A stretch of DNA of 21,526 nt from RUG11867 sp964553435 (GCA_964553435.1 CAZKKM010000018.1:1-21526), one strand, 5' to 3'. Numbered from the stretch's first letter, positions 14,977 through 21,526 are shown. Program-made: numbers and translations. The notes: generated by a model from the sequence alone, not told the origin.

Positions 14977-16197
14977 CTATAGTTCATATATTTTTCCATC
15001 TTCCAAAGCTACGGTATTGTCGAAAACAGCAACTCCTTTGGAACCATCCTCGGTATGTATGATGATCGTGTGATCCGGCCTCAGCACCTCGTTCATCTTC
15101 TTCATCGTCTGGGCATCGGCATGACCAGAAGTATGTAGTTCATGAAAATCGATTCCCATCTTCTCTATTTCACTGACCAACTCTTGCAACTTTTTATCTT
15201 TTTCCAAGTACCCGTTCCACATCGAATAGACGAGACATGCTTTCGTTATCAATCCTTCTTTTTTTAATTTTCGCACATCGAGCAACATCGACGGTTTTAA
15301 AAACATGATGTACTTGGGTAAAAAGCCATAATCGAAAGAATTGTCCATGTACTTCTTCTTGAATTCCTCACTCTTCGAATTTCTATAGCGAATGGGATTC
15401 CATCTATATACTCCCGAAGTTTTTCCCGTTATTTTAAAATCGACGGCCTCAGTGACGGCAGAAGTGAACGTATCGAAGACGATGGACTTATCACCTTTAG
15501 CTTTATAAAAACTGACGATTCTATCCAAATTCGTCGATGAGGCCAAGACGAATATCTGATCGTATTCGGAAAAGAGTTCCTTCGCTTTTTTTTCCAGTTT
15601 GAACTCGCTCATGTATCTTTCGCTTTCACTTCGTGACAGAGTCGTTCCTTCCGTGATTAGACAATCCACATGTCCAATTTTCTCGAGAGTAGAAGCGAAT
15701 ATGCCGCCTTTTCGACCGTGGCTACGATAATCTCCCGTATGAAGTATTCTCTTTCCCTCTGCTTCTATTAAAAACATACAGGAATTGTAAGAGGAATGGT
15801 CGACTATGTACGGAGTGACTTTGAAATCTCCTGCATCTATAGGATCGTTTTCGACATCTTTATAAAGATGAAAAGTCGACACCTCTCGTTCGAGAGAGGC
15901 ATTCACACCGAAATCCGCCCCGATATCGATTATCCGCTTCGTCATTTCCTCCATGAAGACGGGGATTGCCTCAGGTATCAAATTGACCAAACCCACGTGG
16001 TCTCCATGACTGTGCGTGATAAACACCTTATCCGCCCCTTTTATTTCGCAAAGCAATTTTTCCTTGTCTACATGCTTCTTCGCCTCTTCATCCAAATCTT
16101 CTCCAAAATCGATGACAATTTTGGAATTTTCTGAACTGATGACGGTTATACATCCCCCTATTTGATGGGTACCTTTGACGACTTTTATTCTCACCAT
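14977..16197 (-). CDS. RNase J-like metallo-beta-lactamase fold hydrolase
   Basis: A 406-aa cytosolic metallo-beta-lactamase-fold protein of the RNase J/beta-CASP type. Metal-binding motifs are intact: THSHGDH at 61-67, VDHSSYNS at 132-139, HTGDYRSHG at 153-161 and HTSGHAD at 355-361, with IIHTED near 379 in place of the usual PVHGE. A beta-CASP-like insert lies between about 190 and 330. It lacks the roughly 150-residue C-terminal domain of housekeeping RNase J, so it is a short form. Its ATG overlaps the DnaB-like gene by 7 nt, with GAGG in the coding end of that gene as RBS. It is the last gene of the operon. RNA or DNA cleavage is the likely activity; the substrate is unknown. Confidence 0.85.
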   Translation of the reverse strand: MVRIKVVKGTHQIGGCITVISSENSKIVIDFGEDLDEEAKKHVDKEKLLCEIKGADKVFITHSHGDHVGLVNLIPEAIPVFMEEMTKRIIDIGADFGVNASLEREVSTFHLYKDVENDPIDAGDFKVTPYIVDHSSYNSCMFLIEAEGKRILHTGDYRSHGRKGGIFASTLEKIGHVDCLITEGTTLSRSESERYMSEFKLEKKAKELFSEYDQIFVLASSTNLDRIVSFYKAKGDKSIVFDTFTSAVTEAVDFKITGKTSGVYRWNPIRYRNSKSEEFKKKYMDNSFDYGFLPKYIMFLKPSMLLDVRKLKKEGLITKACLVYSMWNGYLEKDKKLQELVSEIEKMGIDFHELHTSGHADAQTMKKMNEVLRPDHTIIIHTEDGSKGVAVFDNTVALEDGKIYEL

Positions 16198-16916
16198 CTC
16201 AATTTCCTCATCTCATTATCGTACACAATTTCGAATTCATCTTCGTCAGTCGTGACCGTCATGGTACTCGTTTCTATGTCGTCTTTCCTATCGTGGATAA
16301 GTGCTGTTCTTTCGACATATTTTTTCATTTCATTGTAATAGAAAATATTTTCGAAACTCTGTCGAGTTTTTTCCTCTGCTGCCCGCTCGACTCGACCTAC
16401 AAATACGATATGTCCTCCCTTTTTAGTCAAAACAGAAAGCTTTTCTAATATCTCTCGAGGAGAATATACTCCGTTTCTCAAAAGAAAATCGAATCTGTAG
16501 ATGATGATGATCTTCGATGTCTCGGAATTCTCACTTTCCCGTTTGAGAACAAAATCGACAAAGTCTTCGTCGTAAGTTTTGAAGCTTTCGACGAAAATTT
16601 CGCTCTTTTGCAACCGCTCGATCCCCCTCACGATAGTATCTCTTTCTTCACATTCTACCTCTTTTTTGTAGATAGAAAGAGGATTCAAAACAGAATCTAC
16701 GAGGGCTCCATCGATACCTAGCATCTCTCTTAAAACTACTCCTGTGAACCAAGTATGTCCTTCGTCCGTATAGACGGCAACTTTTTTGTTCTGGTTGATT
16801 CCATATTCCAAGACTATTTCGGCTATCACTTCCGGTAAATGATAGCCAGGCCGTGCCGCTACTAAAGACATAGGAACTTCTCCCACTGCTTTGATAAAAT
16901 CCCTTAAATCATTCAT
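16191..16916 (-). CDS. DnaB-like helicase-domain protein without Walker A (probably inactive)
   Basis: This 241-aa protein aligns by eye with the RecA-type C-terminal domain of replicative helicase DnaB. MSLVAARPGYHLPEVIAEI matches the AARPSMGKT segment, but the Walker A GKT is replaced by YHL. KVAVYTDEGHTWF matches the FSLEM strand and keeps one Glu. SKIIIIYRFDFLL matches the Walker B LIMIDYLQL with the Asp lost. REILEKLSVLTKKGGHIVFVGRVERAAEEK matches the strand that in DnaB carries ALSQLNRS. The N-terminal DnaB domain is absent. ATG 16916 is preferred over TTG 16922 because GGAAG sits 6 nt before it. It lies 10 bp after the PolC-like gene and overlaps the MBL gene. It probably cannot hydrolyse ATP; a binding or regulatory role is inferred. 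Confidence 0.75.
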   Translation of the reverse strand: MNDLRDFIKAVGEVPMSLVAARPGYHLPEVIAEIVLEYGINQNKKVAVYTDEGHTWFTGVVLREMLGIDGALVDSVLNPLSIYKKEVECEERDTIVRGIERLQKSEIFVESFKTYDEDFVDFVLKRESENSETSKIIIIYRFDFLLRNGVYSPREILEKLSVLTKKGGHIVFVGRVERAAEEKTRQSFENIFYYNEMKKYVERTALIHDRKDDIETSTMTVTTDEDEFEIVYDNEMRKLRW

Positions 16917-16926
16917 AAACAACTTC

Positions 16927-17877
16927 CTAGCCGATTAGAGGAGATATCTCGTCCTCTTCTCCATCTTTACTCAAAACCAAAGCCTGCCTGCACGTTTCGA
17001 TATCGCCGATTTTCACTGGTGCACAATCTATATGTGTCAACAGAAAACCATCCTCGAAAAGTCTGGCAGCTGCCTTTGAAAGATAATCATCTTGATCGTA
17101 TTTACCATTTTTCAAAGCATCCTCCACCTCTGCCACTTCCGAAAATTTATTTAAACAAACAGCCAAAAGAGTCTTATAATATTCTCTTGGATAAAATACC
17201 TTGAAAAAGTTTAACTCGTAGAGAAGTGCCACCTTTGTTCGTGAACTGACGATTTCCGGCATATCCGATATCCCAGCTTCTATCAGACCACCGATCACAT
17301 CTTCATCTGAGATACAATATTCTTTTGCCAAAAGAGACAGAACCTTCTCTTCGTCGAACGAAAAATTGTATATGCGAAGACGTGAACTCAACGAGTACAA
17401 CACTTCACAATAAGGCACGACATATAGATAAATCGGAACGTCTATACCCTCGATTGTGAGTTCGAGTCCCTCCGCCACAAAGTTCGGTAAATCCTCGATT
17501 TCCCTGACAGTCACAATTGAACCGTACAAACACTCCGCATAATCGCGAAGAACTTCCATCATCTCATGATCGACGTAAAGTCTGGCCTCTCTATCTTCTT
17601 TGCCTCGATATGCACTTTCTTCCAAATCGAAGACCGTAAGACCAAAAAGATAAGCCAATTCGGAATCGACCATGTAACCGGAATAAAACACGGGACGTTC
17701 GAATTTGTCGAGTTTGCTAGCAAGTGCATGGATCGCTGTCCAAAATCCGTAAAGATTCTCATTTTCGACCGCGTTCAATTCCTCGTCCAAATGTTCCTTC
17801 AAAGAAGAACTCATCTCGCCCAAATAGAGAATGTCAGCGCATTTGTACATTTCTTCTCTAAAATTGCTTTCATTCAT
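16927..17877 (-). CDS. PolC-like protein lacking the catalytic palm
   Basis: This 316-aa protein matches two separated stretches of Gram-positive DNA polymerase III PolC. Residues 8-84 (REEMYKCADILYLGEM, LKEHLDEELNAVENE, PVFYSGYMVDSELAYLFGL) follow the PolC segment leading to RGSVGSSFVA, with that motif altered. Residues 175-316 (KVLSLLAKEYCISDEDVIG, SRTKVALLYELNFFKVFYP, REYYKTLLAVCLN, RLFEDGFLLTHID, ISPLIG) follow PolC through the AYFKVHHPLLYY region to the PPFNSIPGLG region. The several hundred residues between, including the PDIDLNFSG catalytic aspartates, are replaced by about 90 unrelated residues. N-terminal OB and exonuclease domains are absent. ATG 17877 follows GAGGT at 7 nt. It heads a three-gene operon. 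Polymerase activity is not expected. Confidence 0.7.
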   Translation of the reverse strand: MNESNFREEMYKCADILYLGEMSSSLKEHLDEELNAVENENLYGFWTAIHALASKLDKFERPVFYSGYMVDSELAYLFGLTVFDLEESAYRGKEDREARLYVDHEMMEVLRDYAECLYGSIVTVREIEDLPNFVAEGLELTIEGIDVPIYLYVVPYCEVLYSLSSRLRIYNFSFDEEKVLSLLAKEYCISDEDVIGGLIEAGISDMPEIVSSRTKVALLYELNFFKVFYPREYYKTLLAVCLNKFSEVAEVEDALKNGKYDQDDYLSKAAARLFEDGFLLTHIDCAPVKIGDIETCRQALVLSKDGEEDEISPLIG

Positions 17878-17901
17878 ACATAAAACCTCATTTCTAAAAC
17901 C

Positions 17902-17910
17902 ATTATAACA
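17902..17910 (-). promoter_or_regulatory. Extended -10 promoter of the PolC-like/DnaB-like/MBL operon
   Basis: TGTTATAAT on the minus strand is an extended -10 element, 25 nt before ATG 17877. No good -35 is visible. Confidence 0.6.
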
Positions 17911-17981
17911 TACCTTTTTCGAAATTGCTGAACACAGAAAGAAACATCATTTTCAAACTGAGCAATTTTTTTCTTTAAATT

Positions 17982-18014
17982 AAAAAAATGTGTAAAATTT
18001 TTGAAATTACACAT
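17982..18014 (-). terminator. Terminator of the zinc-ribbon/SH3b gene
   Basis: A perfect 8-bp stem (ATGTGTAA / TTACACAT, arms 18007-18014 and 17988-17995) is followed by seven Ts on the minus strand. Confidence 0.75.
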
Positions 18015-18017
18015 CAC

Positions 18018-18073
18018 ATAGGTTACTGTCCCCAATCAAGATACTACGTATTCGGCAAAGAGATTTATGAGAA
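18018..18073 (-). pseudogene. Decayed 3' end of a third surface-protein gene
   Basis: The minus strand from 18073 reads LINLFAEYVVS then TGA, matching PVINLSAEYVKT at the end of the genes at 2485 and 13056. Similarity continues past the stop as a shifted GGGGACAGT against GGGGACGGT of the 13056 gene. It sits in the 3' UTR between the stop at 18087 and the terminator at 18014. Only the last 50-60 bases of the ancestral gene survive. Confidence 0.65.
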
Positions 18074-18086
18074 AACCCACGGATTC

Positions 18087-19541
18087 TCATTGATTGTATT
18101 TTTGTTTTAATTCATTCAAAATTTTCTCATGTGCTTCTTGCTTACCTTTTAAATAATTCTGTTCTTCTTGAGGAAGTCCTCTCAAATATTCTTCCCATTT
18201 CCTGTATTCTTGGGTATGTTGCCACTTTCCTGCCAAGATATCCGCAGCATCGTAATCTCCTTTACTCATGAGTCTTTGATATTCTCTTTCGTAATCCCTT
18301 TCTGTTCCAGTATAAAGTCCACCGAAGAAACTAGCAAAATATTTTGCATCAGCCATTTTGTCTTTGGCCTGTGCTTCGAACGAATCGTATTGAGCTTTTA
18401 TTTCTCCAATCTCCGCTTCGTATCGCGAGTTTTCTTCAGCTACCTCTTTTAAATACTGCTCCCTCTTTTCATTATTCTCGTTCTTTGCATCGTCATCGGA
18501 AACAGGAGGGATTGTTGGACTCGTTGTAGAAGAATCTGTATTCGGTTTATCCGTTATAGTTTGATTGCTATTGCCCGCACTGTTGCCCGGCTTATTGGCA
18601 TTTGTATTACCATTATTGCTGGGTTTTGTCGTCGAACTTGGCTTATTTGTCGCAGGTTTGTCGGTACTTGTCGAAATATCGACATCTGGTTTACTATCGA
18701 CTTCGTCATCGACATTCCCTGAATCTAATCTCTTGACATAATCGGTTCTTCCGGCAACATATCCCTTTATTCCATTCGACGTTTTGATTTCGAGCCATTT
18801 GAAATCGCCGTCTGGGTACTCACTTAGCACCGTATAAATTTCATTTTTGTAAACCTGCCCTAAAACATCACTATCTACACTTGGATTACTTCTTATGTTG
18901 ACATAATCGGCTATGATTTCTACTTGTTCGACATTTTCGTTTCTCTTATTTGTCTGAGGAAAATTTAATCCACTCATGCAATTGAAACCGAACAGTCCGA
19001 CCAATCCTATGGCGAACCCAATCATCAAAAATTTGTTCTTTTTTATAGATAATTTATCATTTATCAATTGCTTTCTTAAGACTAGCCAAGTGATGAACAC
19101 ATTCGAAAACACCAAGGCGATGTAAACGAAAGAAATGCCGAGTTTTATATTCGTACAAATTTGAACTACATTATATATTAAGATGATGAGATTTACACCA
19201 GACATGATATAAAAACTTTGCTTGTTTTTGTTTACGAGTATTCCTATATAACTCATGCCGAGAACGAATGCCAAGTATCCCATGACATAAATATCGAGCC
19301 TTCCGACGGTGAAAAGGGACGACTTAATATCGACATCGATATAAATGTACAGTTTAAATATTTCCATTAATGCAATAATAAAGCAAAGAACTGCGCACAC
19401 GATGATCCAGGTATTTATTCCTCCGCCTGATTCACCCATTTTTTTCACCTTATGAGCTTTTAAAGGGCATCCACAATGAGGACATTGTTTCGCCTTATCA
19501 CTTATTTCTTTATCACACTCGGCACATCTAATCAAAGCCAT
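18087..19541 (-). CDS. Zinc-ribbon, multi-TM, SH3b and coiled-coil membrane protein
   Basis: This 484-aa protein has four clear parts. Residues 1-25 are a zinc ribbon with two CxxC pairs (C6/C9, C20/C23: CAEC, CPHCGCP). About five membrane helices lie between 44 and 190. An SH3b domain follows at about 205-272 (ADYVNIRSNPSVDSDVLGQV, GIKGYVAGRTDYV), typical of wall or peptide binding. A Ser/Thr/Asn-rich linker (about 285-345) leads to a charged coiled coil to the end (KREQYLKEVAEENSRYEAEI). With the ribbon in the cytosol and five helices, the SH3b and coiled coil would be outside. ATG 19541 has AAGGAG 11 nt upstream and an extended -10. Function is unknown; a wall-sensing or envelope role is inferred from the SH3b. 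Confidence 0.85.
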   Translation of the reverse strand: MALIRCAECDKEISDKAKQCPHCGCPLKAHKVKKMGESGGGINTWIIVCAVLCFIIALMEIFKLYIYIDVDIKSSLFTVGRLDIYVMGYLAFVLGMSYIGILVNKNKQSFYIMSGVNLIILIYNVVQICTNIKLGISFVYIALVFSNVFITWLVLRKQLINDKLSIKKNKFLMIGFAIGLVGLFGFNCMSGLNFPQTNKRNENVEQVEIIADYVNIRSNPSVDSDVLGQVYKNEIYTVLSEYPDGDFKWLEIKTSNGIKGYVAGRTDYVKRLDSGNVDDEVDSKPDVDISTSTDKPATNKPSSTTKPSNNGNTNANKPGNSAGNSNQTITDKPNTDSSTTSPTIPPVSDDDAKNENNEKREQYLKEVAEENSRYEAEIGEIKAQYDSFEAQAKDKMADAKYFASFFGGLYTGTERDYEREYQRLMSKGDYDAADILAGKWQHTQEYRKWEEYLRGLPQEEQNYLKGKQEAHEKILNELKQKYNQ

Positions 19542-19568
19542 AACTTCTCAAACTCCTTCTTTTACTTA

Positions 19569-19577
19569 ATTATATCA
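19569..19577 (-). promoter_or_regulatory. Extended -10 promoter of the zinc-ribbon/SH3b gene
   Basis: TGATATAAT on the minus strand, 27 nt before ATG 19541. The -35 region is weak. Confidence 0.6.
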
Positions 19578-19686
19578 CTTATAAAAGCTAACTTCTATGA
19601 AAATCTGGTAACGACAATGTGATGAAATTGCAATTGATTTTATAAACCATTTGTTAATTAGTGTGAAAAGATGATTATATGGTACA

Positions 19687-19737
19687 TTGAAACAAGAAGC
19701 AGATATGCTATTTAAGGATTTAGGGTTAAACAGGTAG
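19687..19737 (+). pseudogene. Remnant of a RelB/DinJ-type antitoxin gene
   Basis: The frame starting at 19687 reads LKQEADMLFKDLGLNR then TAG. This matches the conserved ELKQEAEELFKELGLNMSTA core of RelB/DinJ antitoxins. A stop codon lies just upstream and no N-terminus remains in frame; the part after LGLN is also eroded. No partner toxin gene follows. It is short, so the call rests on one motif. Confidence 0.5.
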
Positions 19738-19858
19738 CCACTGTGAGCTAATTTAAAAGCACTTTTAACTTTGTTCTATAAACTTAATAAACTGCCAAAA
19801 TGATTTTTTAGAACATAAAAATCTATAGAATTTATAATACGAGGTAATGTAAATTGAT

Positions 19859-19900
19859 CCATTAAAAAACCCCATAAAACGGGGTATTACTTCTTAATGG
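19859..19900. repeat. Nested inverted repeat, possible terminator
   Basis: Outer arms CCATTAA (19859-19865) and TTAATGG (19894-19900) enclose an inner ACCCC/GGGGT stem (19869-19873 and 19881-19885) with a 7-nt loop. The inner stem lacks a clean U-tract. Confidence 0.45.
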
Positions 19901-20009
19901 TGGAACCGAGCGGAATTATTTGACAGTGTATAGCATCGCTAAAAGCTTTTATTTATGGGCATTACGTGTTTGTAATTTTTGATGAATTTTAACAAATATT
20001 TATAAAAGT

Positions 20010-20031
20010 GTGTTTCAAATGTGTTTCAAAT
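20010..20031 (+). repeat. Perfect 11-bp tandem duplication
   Basis: GTGTTTCAAAT occurs twice head to tail, 35 nt before the HNH gene. Such iterons can bind a recombinase or repressor; here it could also be a short duplication by slippage. Confidence 0.7.
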
Positions 20032-20065
20032 ATCACTTCTAAACGTACAAGAAAGAGGTATGTTT

Positions 20066-20533
20066 ATGAAATGTAAAAATCTAAGAATAAGAACTAAAAA
20101 AGGTATCAAATTTGGATACTGTAAATTGAAGAATCAAGAGGCAGATTTATCCTGCCATAAGTGTTCTTTGGAAATTCAATTTAACCAGTCGTCGACCAGT
20201 TTAAAACAAAGTCCTATCAAAGGTAAAAAGCATAAATCAACCAAAGCCACAGAAATACCCAAAAAAGTCAAAATGACTGTGTGGGAAAGAGATAATCATT
20301 GTTGTATCTTCTGTGGTTGTCCGGTGCCTTGGAGTATGGCTAACTCGCATTTTATAAAGCGCAGCCATATGGGACTTGGGATCGAAGAAAACATTATGAC
20401 TAACTGTTTGATGTGCCACGAGGAATTTGAGAAAGAACCGCGAGATGGATGGATGCACGAAAAAGCAAGGCAACATTTTAGGGAATGTTATAATGATTGG
20501 GACGAAAAAAAGTTAATATATAAAAAGCAATAA
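20066..20533 (+). CDS. Phage-type HNH endonuclease with N-terminal Cys4 motif
   Basis: From ATG 20066 the protein is 155 aa. The C-terminal half is an HNH/zinc domain: CIFC at 80-83, NSHFIKRSHMGLGIEENI at about 93-110 with the conserved His and Asn, and CLMCHEEF at 114-121. KKVKMTVWERDNHCC before it is the usual entry to phage HNH proteins. Residues 3, 19, 30 and 33 add four cysteines in a likely second zinc site. The start is chosen because AAGAGG lies 7 nt upstream; the longer GTG start at 20021 falls in the tandem repeat. It may be a nicking or packaging-type nuclease, or a stand-alone mobile nuclease. It converges on the Panacea pair and has no operon partner. Confidence 0.8.
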   Translation: MKCKNLRIRTKKGIKFGYCKLKNQEADLSCHKCSLEIQFNQSSTSLKQSPIKGKKHKSTKATEIPKKVKMTVWERDNHCCIFCGCPVPWSMANSHFIKRSHMGLGIEENIMTNCLMCHEEFEKEPRDGWMHEKARQHFRECYNDWDEKKLIYKKQ

Positions 20534-20545
20534 CATAGCAATCTA

Positions 20546-20965
20546 TTAATGGGAGTATAATTTACCACCAATATCGATGAAAAATATATAAAAAACTTGA
20601 TTGATTAGGCGACCAATAACTCTTGCTATTATAGGATTATTATTAGTGTACAACCTAAATATCGCGTATTTTTTATCATCAAAATTTCTATGAGTATTGC
20701 CCTCAAAAAATTTAGATGAAATTTCTTTACTTATATCTATTTTTTCGATTTCTATACCTTTCTTTTTGTCCCAAGATGCCAATTCCAAATATGTAACTGA
20801 GGATAATTCTCTTATCCTTTTTAGTAATTGAACTTGATATTCATCAGTAAAATTTTTATCATATGTTATAAAAGAAAAGTTAAATTTTATATGTGTTGGT
20901 CTGAAACAATTATTACACAGTTTAGTATTTATTAAAGGTTTATATTTAATTTTATTTTTTGCCAT
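20546..20965 (-). CDS. Probable toxin paired with the Panacea-domain antitoxin
   Basis: A 139-aa protein without a family I can name. The N-terminus has a close Cys pair (KLCNNCFRP, C17/C20). The end, ARVIGRLINQVFYIFFIDI then GGKLYSH, follows a pattern seen in small toxin-like proteins, where RVxG, FYI, a short Asp motif and xLY close the fold. Its ATG overlaps the stop codon of the Panacea gene by one base (TAATG), so the two are translationally coupled. The role as toxin is inferred from size, coupling and the partner. Codon use is AT-rich like its neighbour and unlike the genes left of 19.5 kb. Confidence 0.65.
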   Translation of the reverse strand: MAKNKIKYKPLINTKLCNNCFRPTHIKFNFSFITYDKNFTDEYQVQLLKRIRELSSVTYLELASWDKKKGIEIEKIDISKEISSKFFEGNTHRNFDDKKYAIFRLYTNNNPIIARVIGRLINQVFYIFFIDIGGKLYSH

Positions 20966-21474
20966 TATTCCATTACTTCTCTATCAAAATAATCTTTAAT
21001 AAGGTTTATAGAAATTTCTTTATTTTTGCTAGGATAGTATGTTTGATACCATGGAGTCCCAATTTCATGTGTCATGTTTCTTAATTGCCATGCTGTGTAT
21101 ATTGCAAAATTTTCGTAAGTCATATTTAGAACTTCTCTTACTGAAGAATCACTTTCTATTCTGTCTATAACATCTACACCTTTTGGTGCGTCATCTATTA
21201 TAATTTCACCTCTACCTTTTGATGAAAAATAATTCCAAACACTCTTTATAACTGGGCCGTGCTCCCATGCTTCTATTTTATCATTAAATAATGGATGTCC
21301 GTTTTTTGATAAACTTATACCTTGAGCAAAATATAATAATTTTTGAAGTTTTAAATGGGTTAATCCCTCATATACTTCATAAATATCATTAATTGCTTGA
21401 TGTTCTTTCTTTTCAGCATTTGTCTTATAGATGAACCAGGTTGCAATATCTAGCGCGTCGTAACCTTTTTTCAT
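20965..21474 (-). CDS. Panacea-domain (SocA/GepA-like, DUF4065) antitoxin
   Basis: A 169-aa protein from ATG 21474. The signature is complete: LTHLKLQKLLYFAQG at about 38-52, FNDKIEAWEHGPV at about 63-75, and LRNMTHEIGTPWYQTYY at about 131-147. Panacea proteins include SocA and phage GepA-like proteins and act as antitoxins that neutralise varied partner toxins. It precedes the 139-aa gene with a one-base overlap. Possible starts are GTG 21495, ATG 21486 and ATG 21474; the last fits family N-termini (YDALDIATWFI), with AAAGGA about 12 nt upstream. The promoter is beyond the 52 bases left in the window or not recognisable. Confidence 0.88.
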   Translation of the reverse strand: MKKGYDALDIATWFIYKTNAEKKEHQAINDIYEVYEGLTHLKLQKLLYFAQGISLSKNGHPLFNDKIEAWEHGPVIKSVWNYFSSKGRGEIIIDDAPKGVDVIDRIESDSSVREVLNMTYENFAIYTAWQLRNMTHEIGTPWYQTYYPSKNKEISINLIKDYFDREVME

Positions 21475-21526
21475 AGTAAGTTCCATTCCTTTCACATTCG
21501 TTCAAGGCACACATAGAAAGGAAAAC

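Larger units (their letters stand above)
19542..20065. other. 520-bp intergenic accessory region
   Basis: This stretch holds no intact gene that I can support. It contains the promoter of the 19541 gene, an eroded antitoxin fragment (19687-19737), a nested inverted repeat (19859-19900), a possible tRNA/tmRNA 3'-end-like trace (19898-19917) and an 11-bp tandem repeat (20010-20031). It is AT-richer and less TCG-rich than the block to its left, and marks the change to accessory DNA. Confidence 0.6.

Noticed and set aside
14977..16197. Antibiotic-resistance beta-lactamase
   Set aside because: The spacing of HxHxDH, HTGDYR and HTSGHA and the beta-CASP-like insert are of RNase J type, and there is no signal peptide.
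20010..20031. CRISPR-like repeat
   Set aside because: Only two adjacent 11-bp units without spacers.

Overview
The window looks like a chromosomal segment of an uncultured, low-GC, endospore-forming Bacillota, probably a gut member of class Bacilli (RF39/RFN20/Erysipelotrichales-like). The evidence is AT-rich DNA, strong Shine-Dalgarno sites, sigma-A promoters, TGA used as a stop, a sporulation sigma factor followed by spoVAC-spoVAD-spoVAE, and two lineage-style surface proteins with a YPVGLITADE / PVINLSAEY domain. The taxonomic placement is inference. A run of 10 Ns shows that this is a draft scaffold.

Layout. 1-2471: a catalytically eroded ISNCY/IS1202-type transposase (minus) diverges from an orphan 438-aa gene (plus) that carries the scaffold gap. 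2485-4032: a surface protein with a TasA/CalY-like N-terminus. 4223-6617: sigma F/G-type factor, then spoVAC, spoVAD and spoVAE, with a sigma-G-like promoter in front of spoVAC. 6693-7919: a secreted, C-terminally anchored protein. 8087-10959: a two-gene operon of an unknown membrane-anchored protein and oligoendopeptidase F. 11052-12914: a large protein with three winged-helix-like repeats. 13056-14918: a second surface protein, paralogous to the first. 14977-17877: a three-gene operon of a PolC-like protein, a DnaB-like protein and an RNase J-like metallo-beta-lactamase fold protein. 18018-19541: a zinc-ribbon/multi-TM/SH3b/coiled-coil protein, with a decayed fragment of a third surface-protein gene in its 3' UTR. 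19542-21526: an AT-richer accessory zone with a decayed RelB/DinJ-like antitoxin, nested and tandem repeats, a phage-type HNH protein and a Panacea-domain (SocA/DUF4065) gene overlapping a likely toxin gene.

How the genes work together. The sigma factor and SpoVA proteins form a forespore module: the sigma factor drives forespore genes, and SpoVAC/AD/AE build the dipicolinic-acid channel. The most unusual content is the 14977-17877 operon. Its first two genes are recognisable derivatives of replisome proteins (PolC polymerase and DnaB helicase) in which the catalytic parts are deleted or substituted, and they are coupled to a nuclease-type MBL protein whose metal ligands look intact. Nearby, the 365-aa protein resembles a zinc peptidase without HExxH, and the transposase at the left end lacks two of three catalytic acids. 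Loss of catalysis with retention of an open frame therefore recurs in this window. No rRNA, tRNA or CRISPR array was seen.
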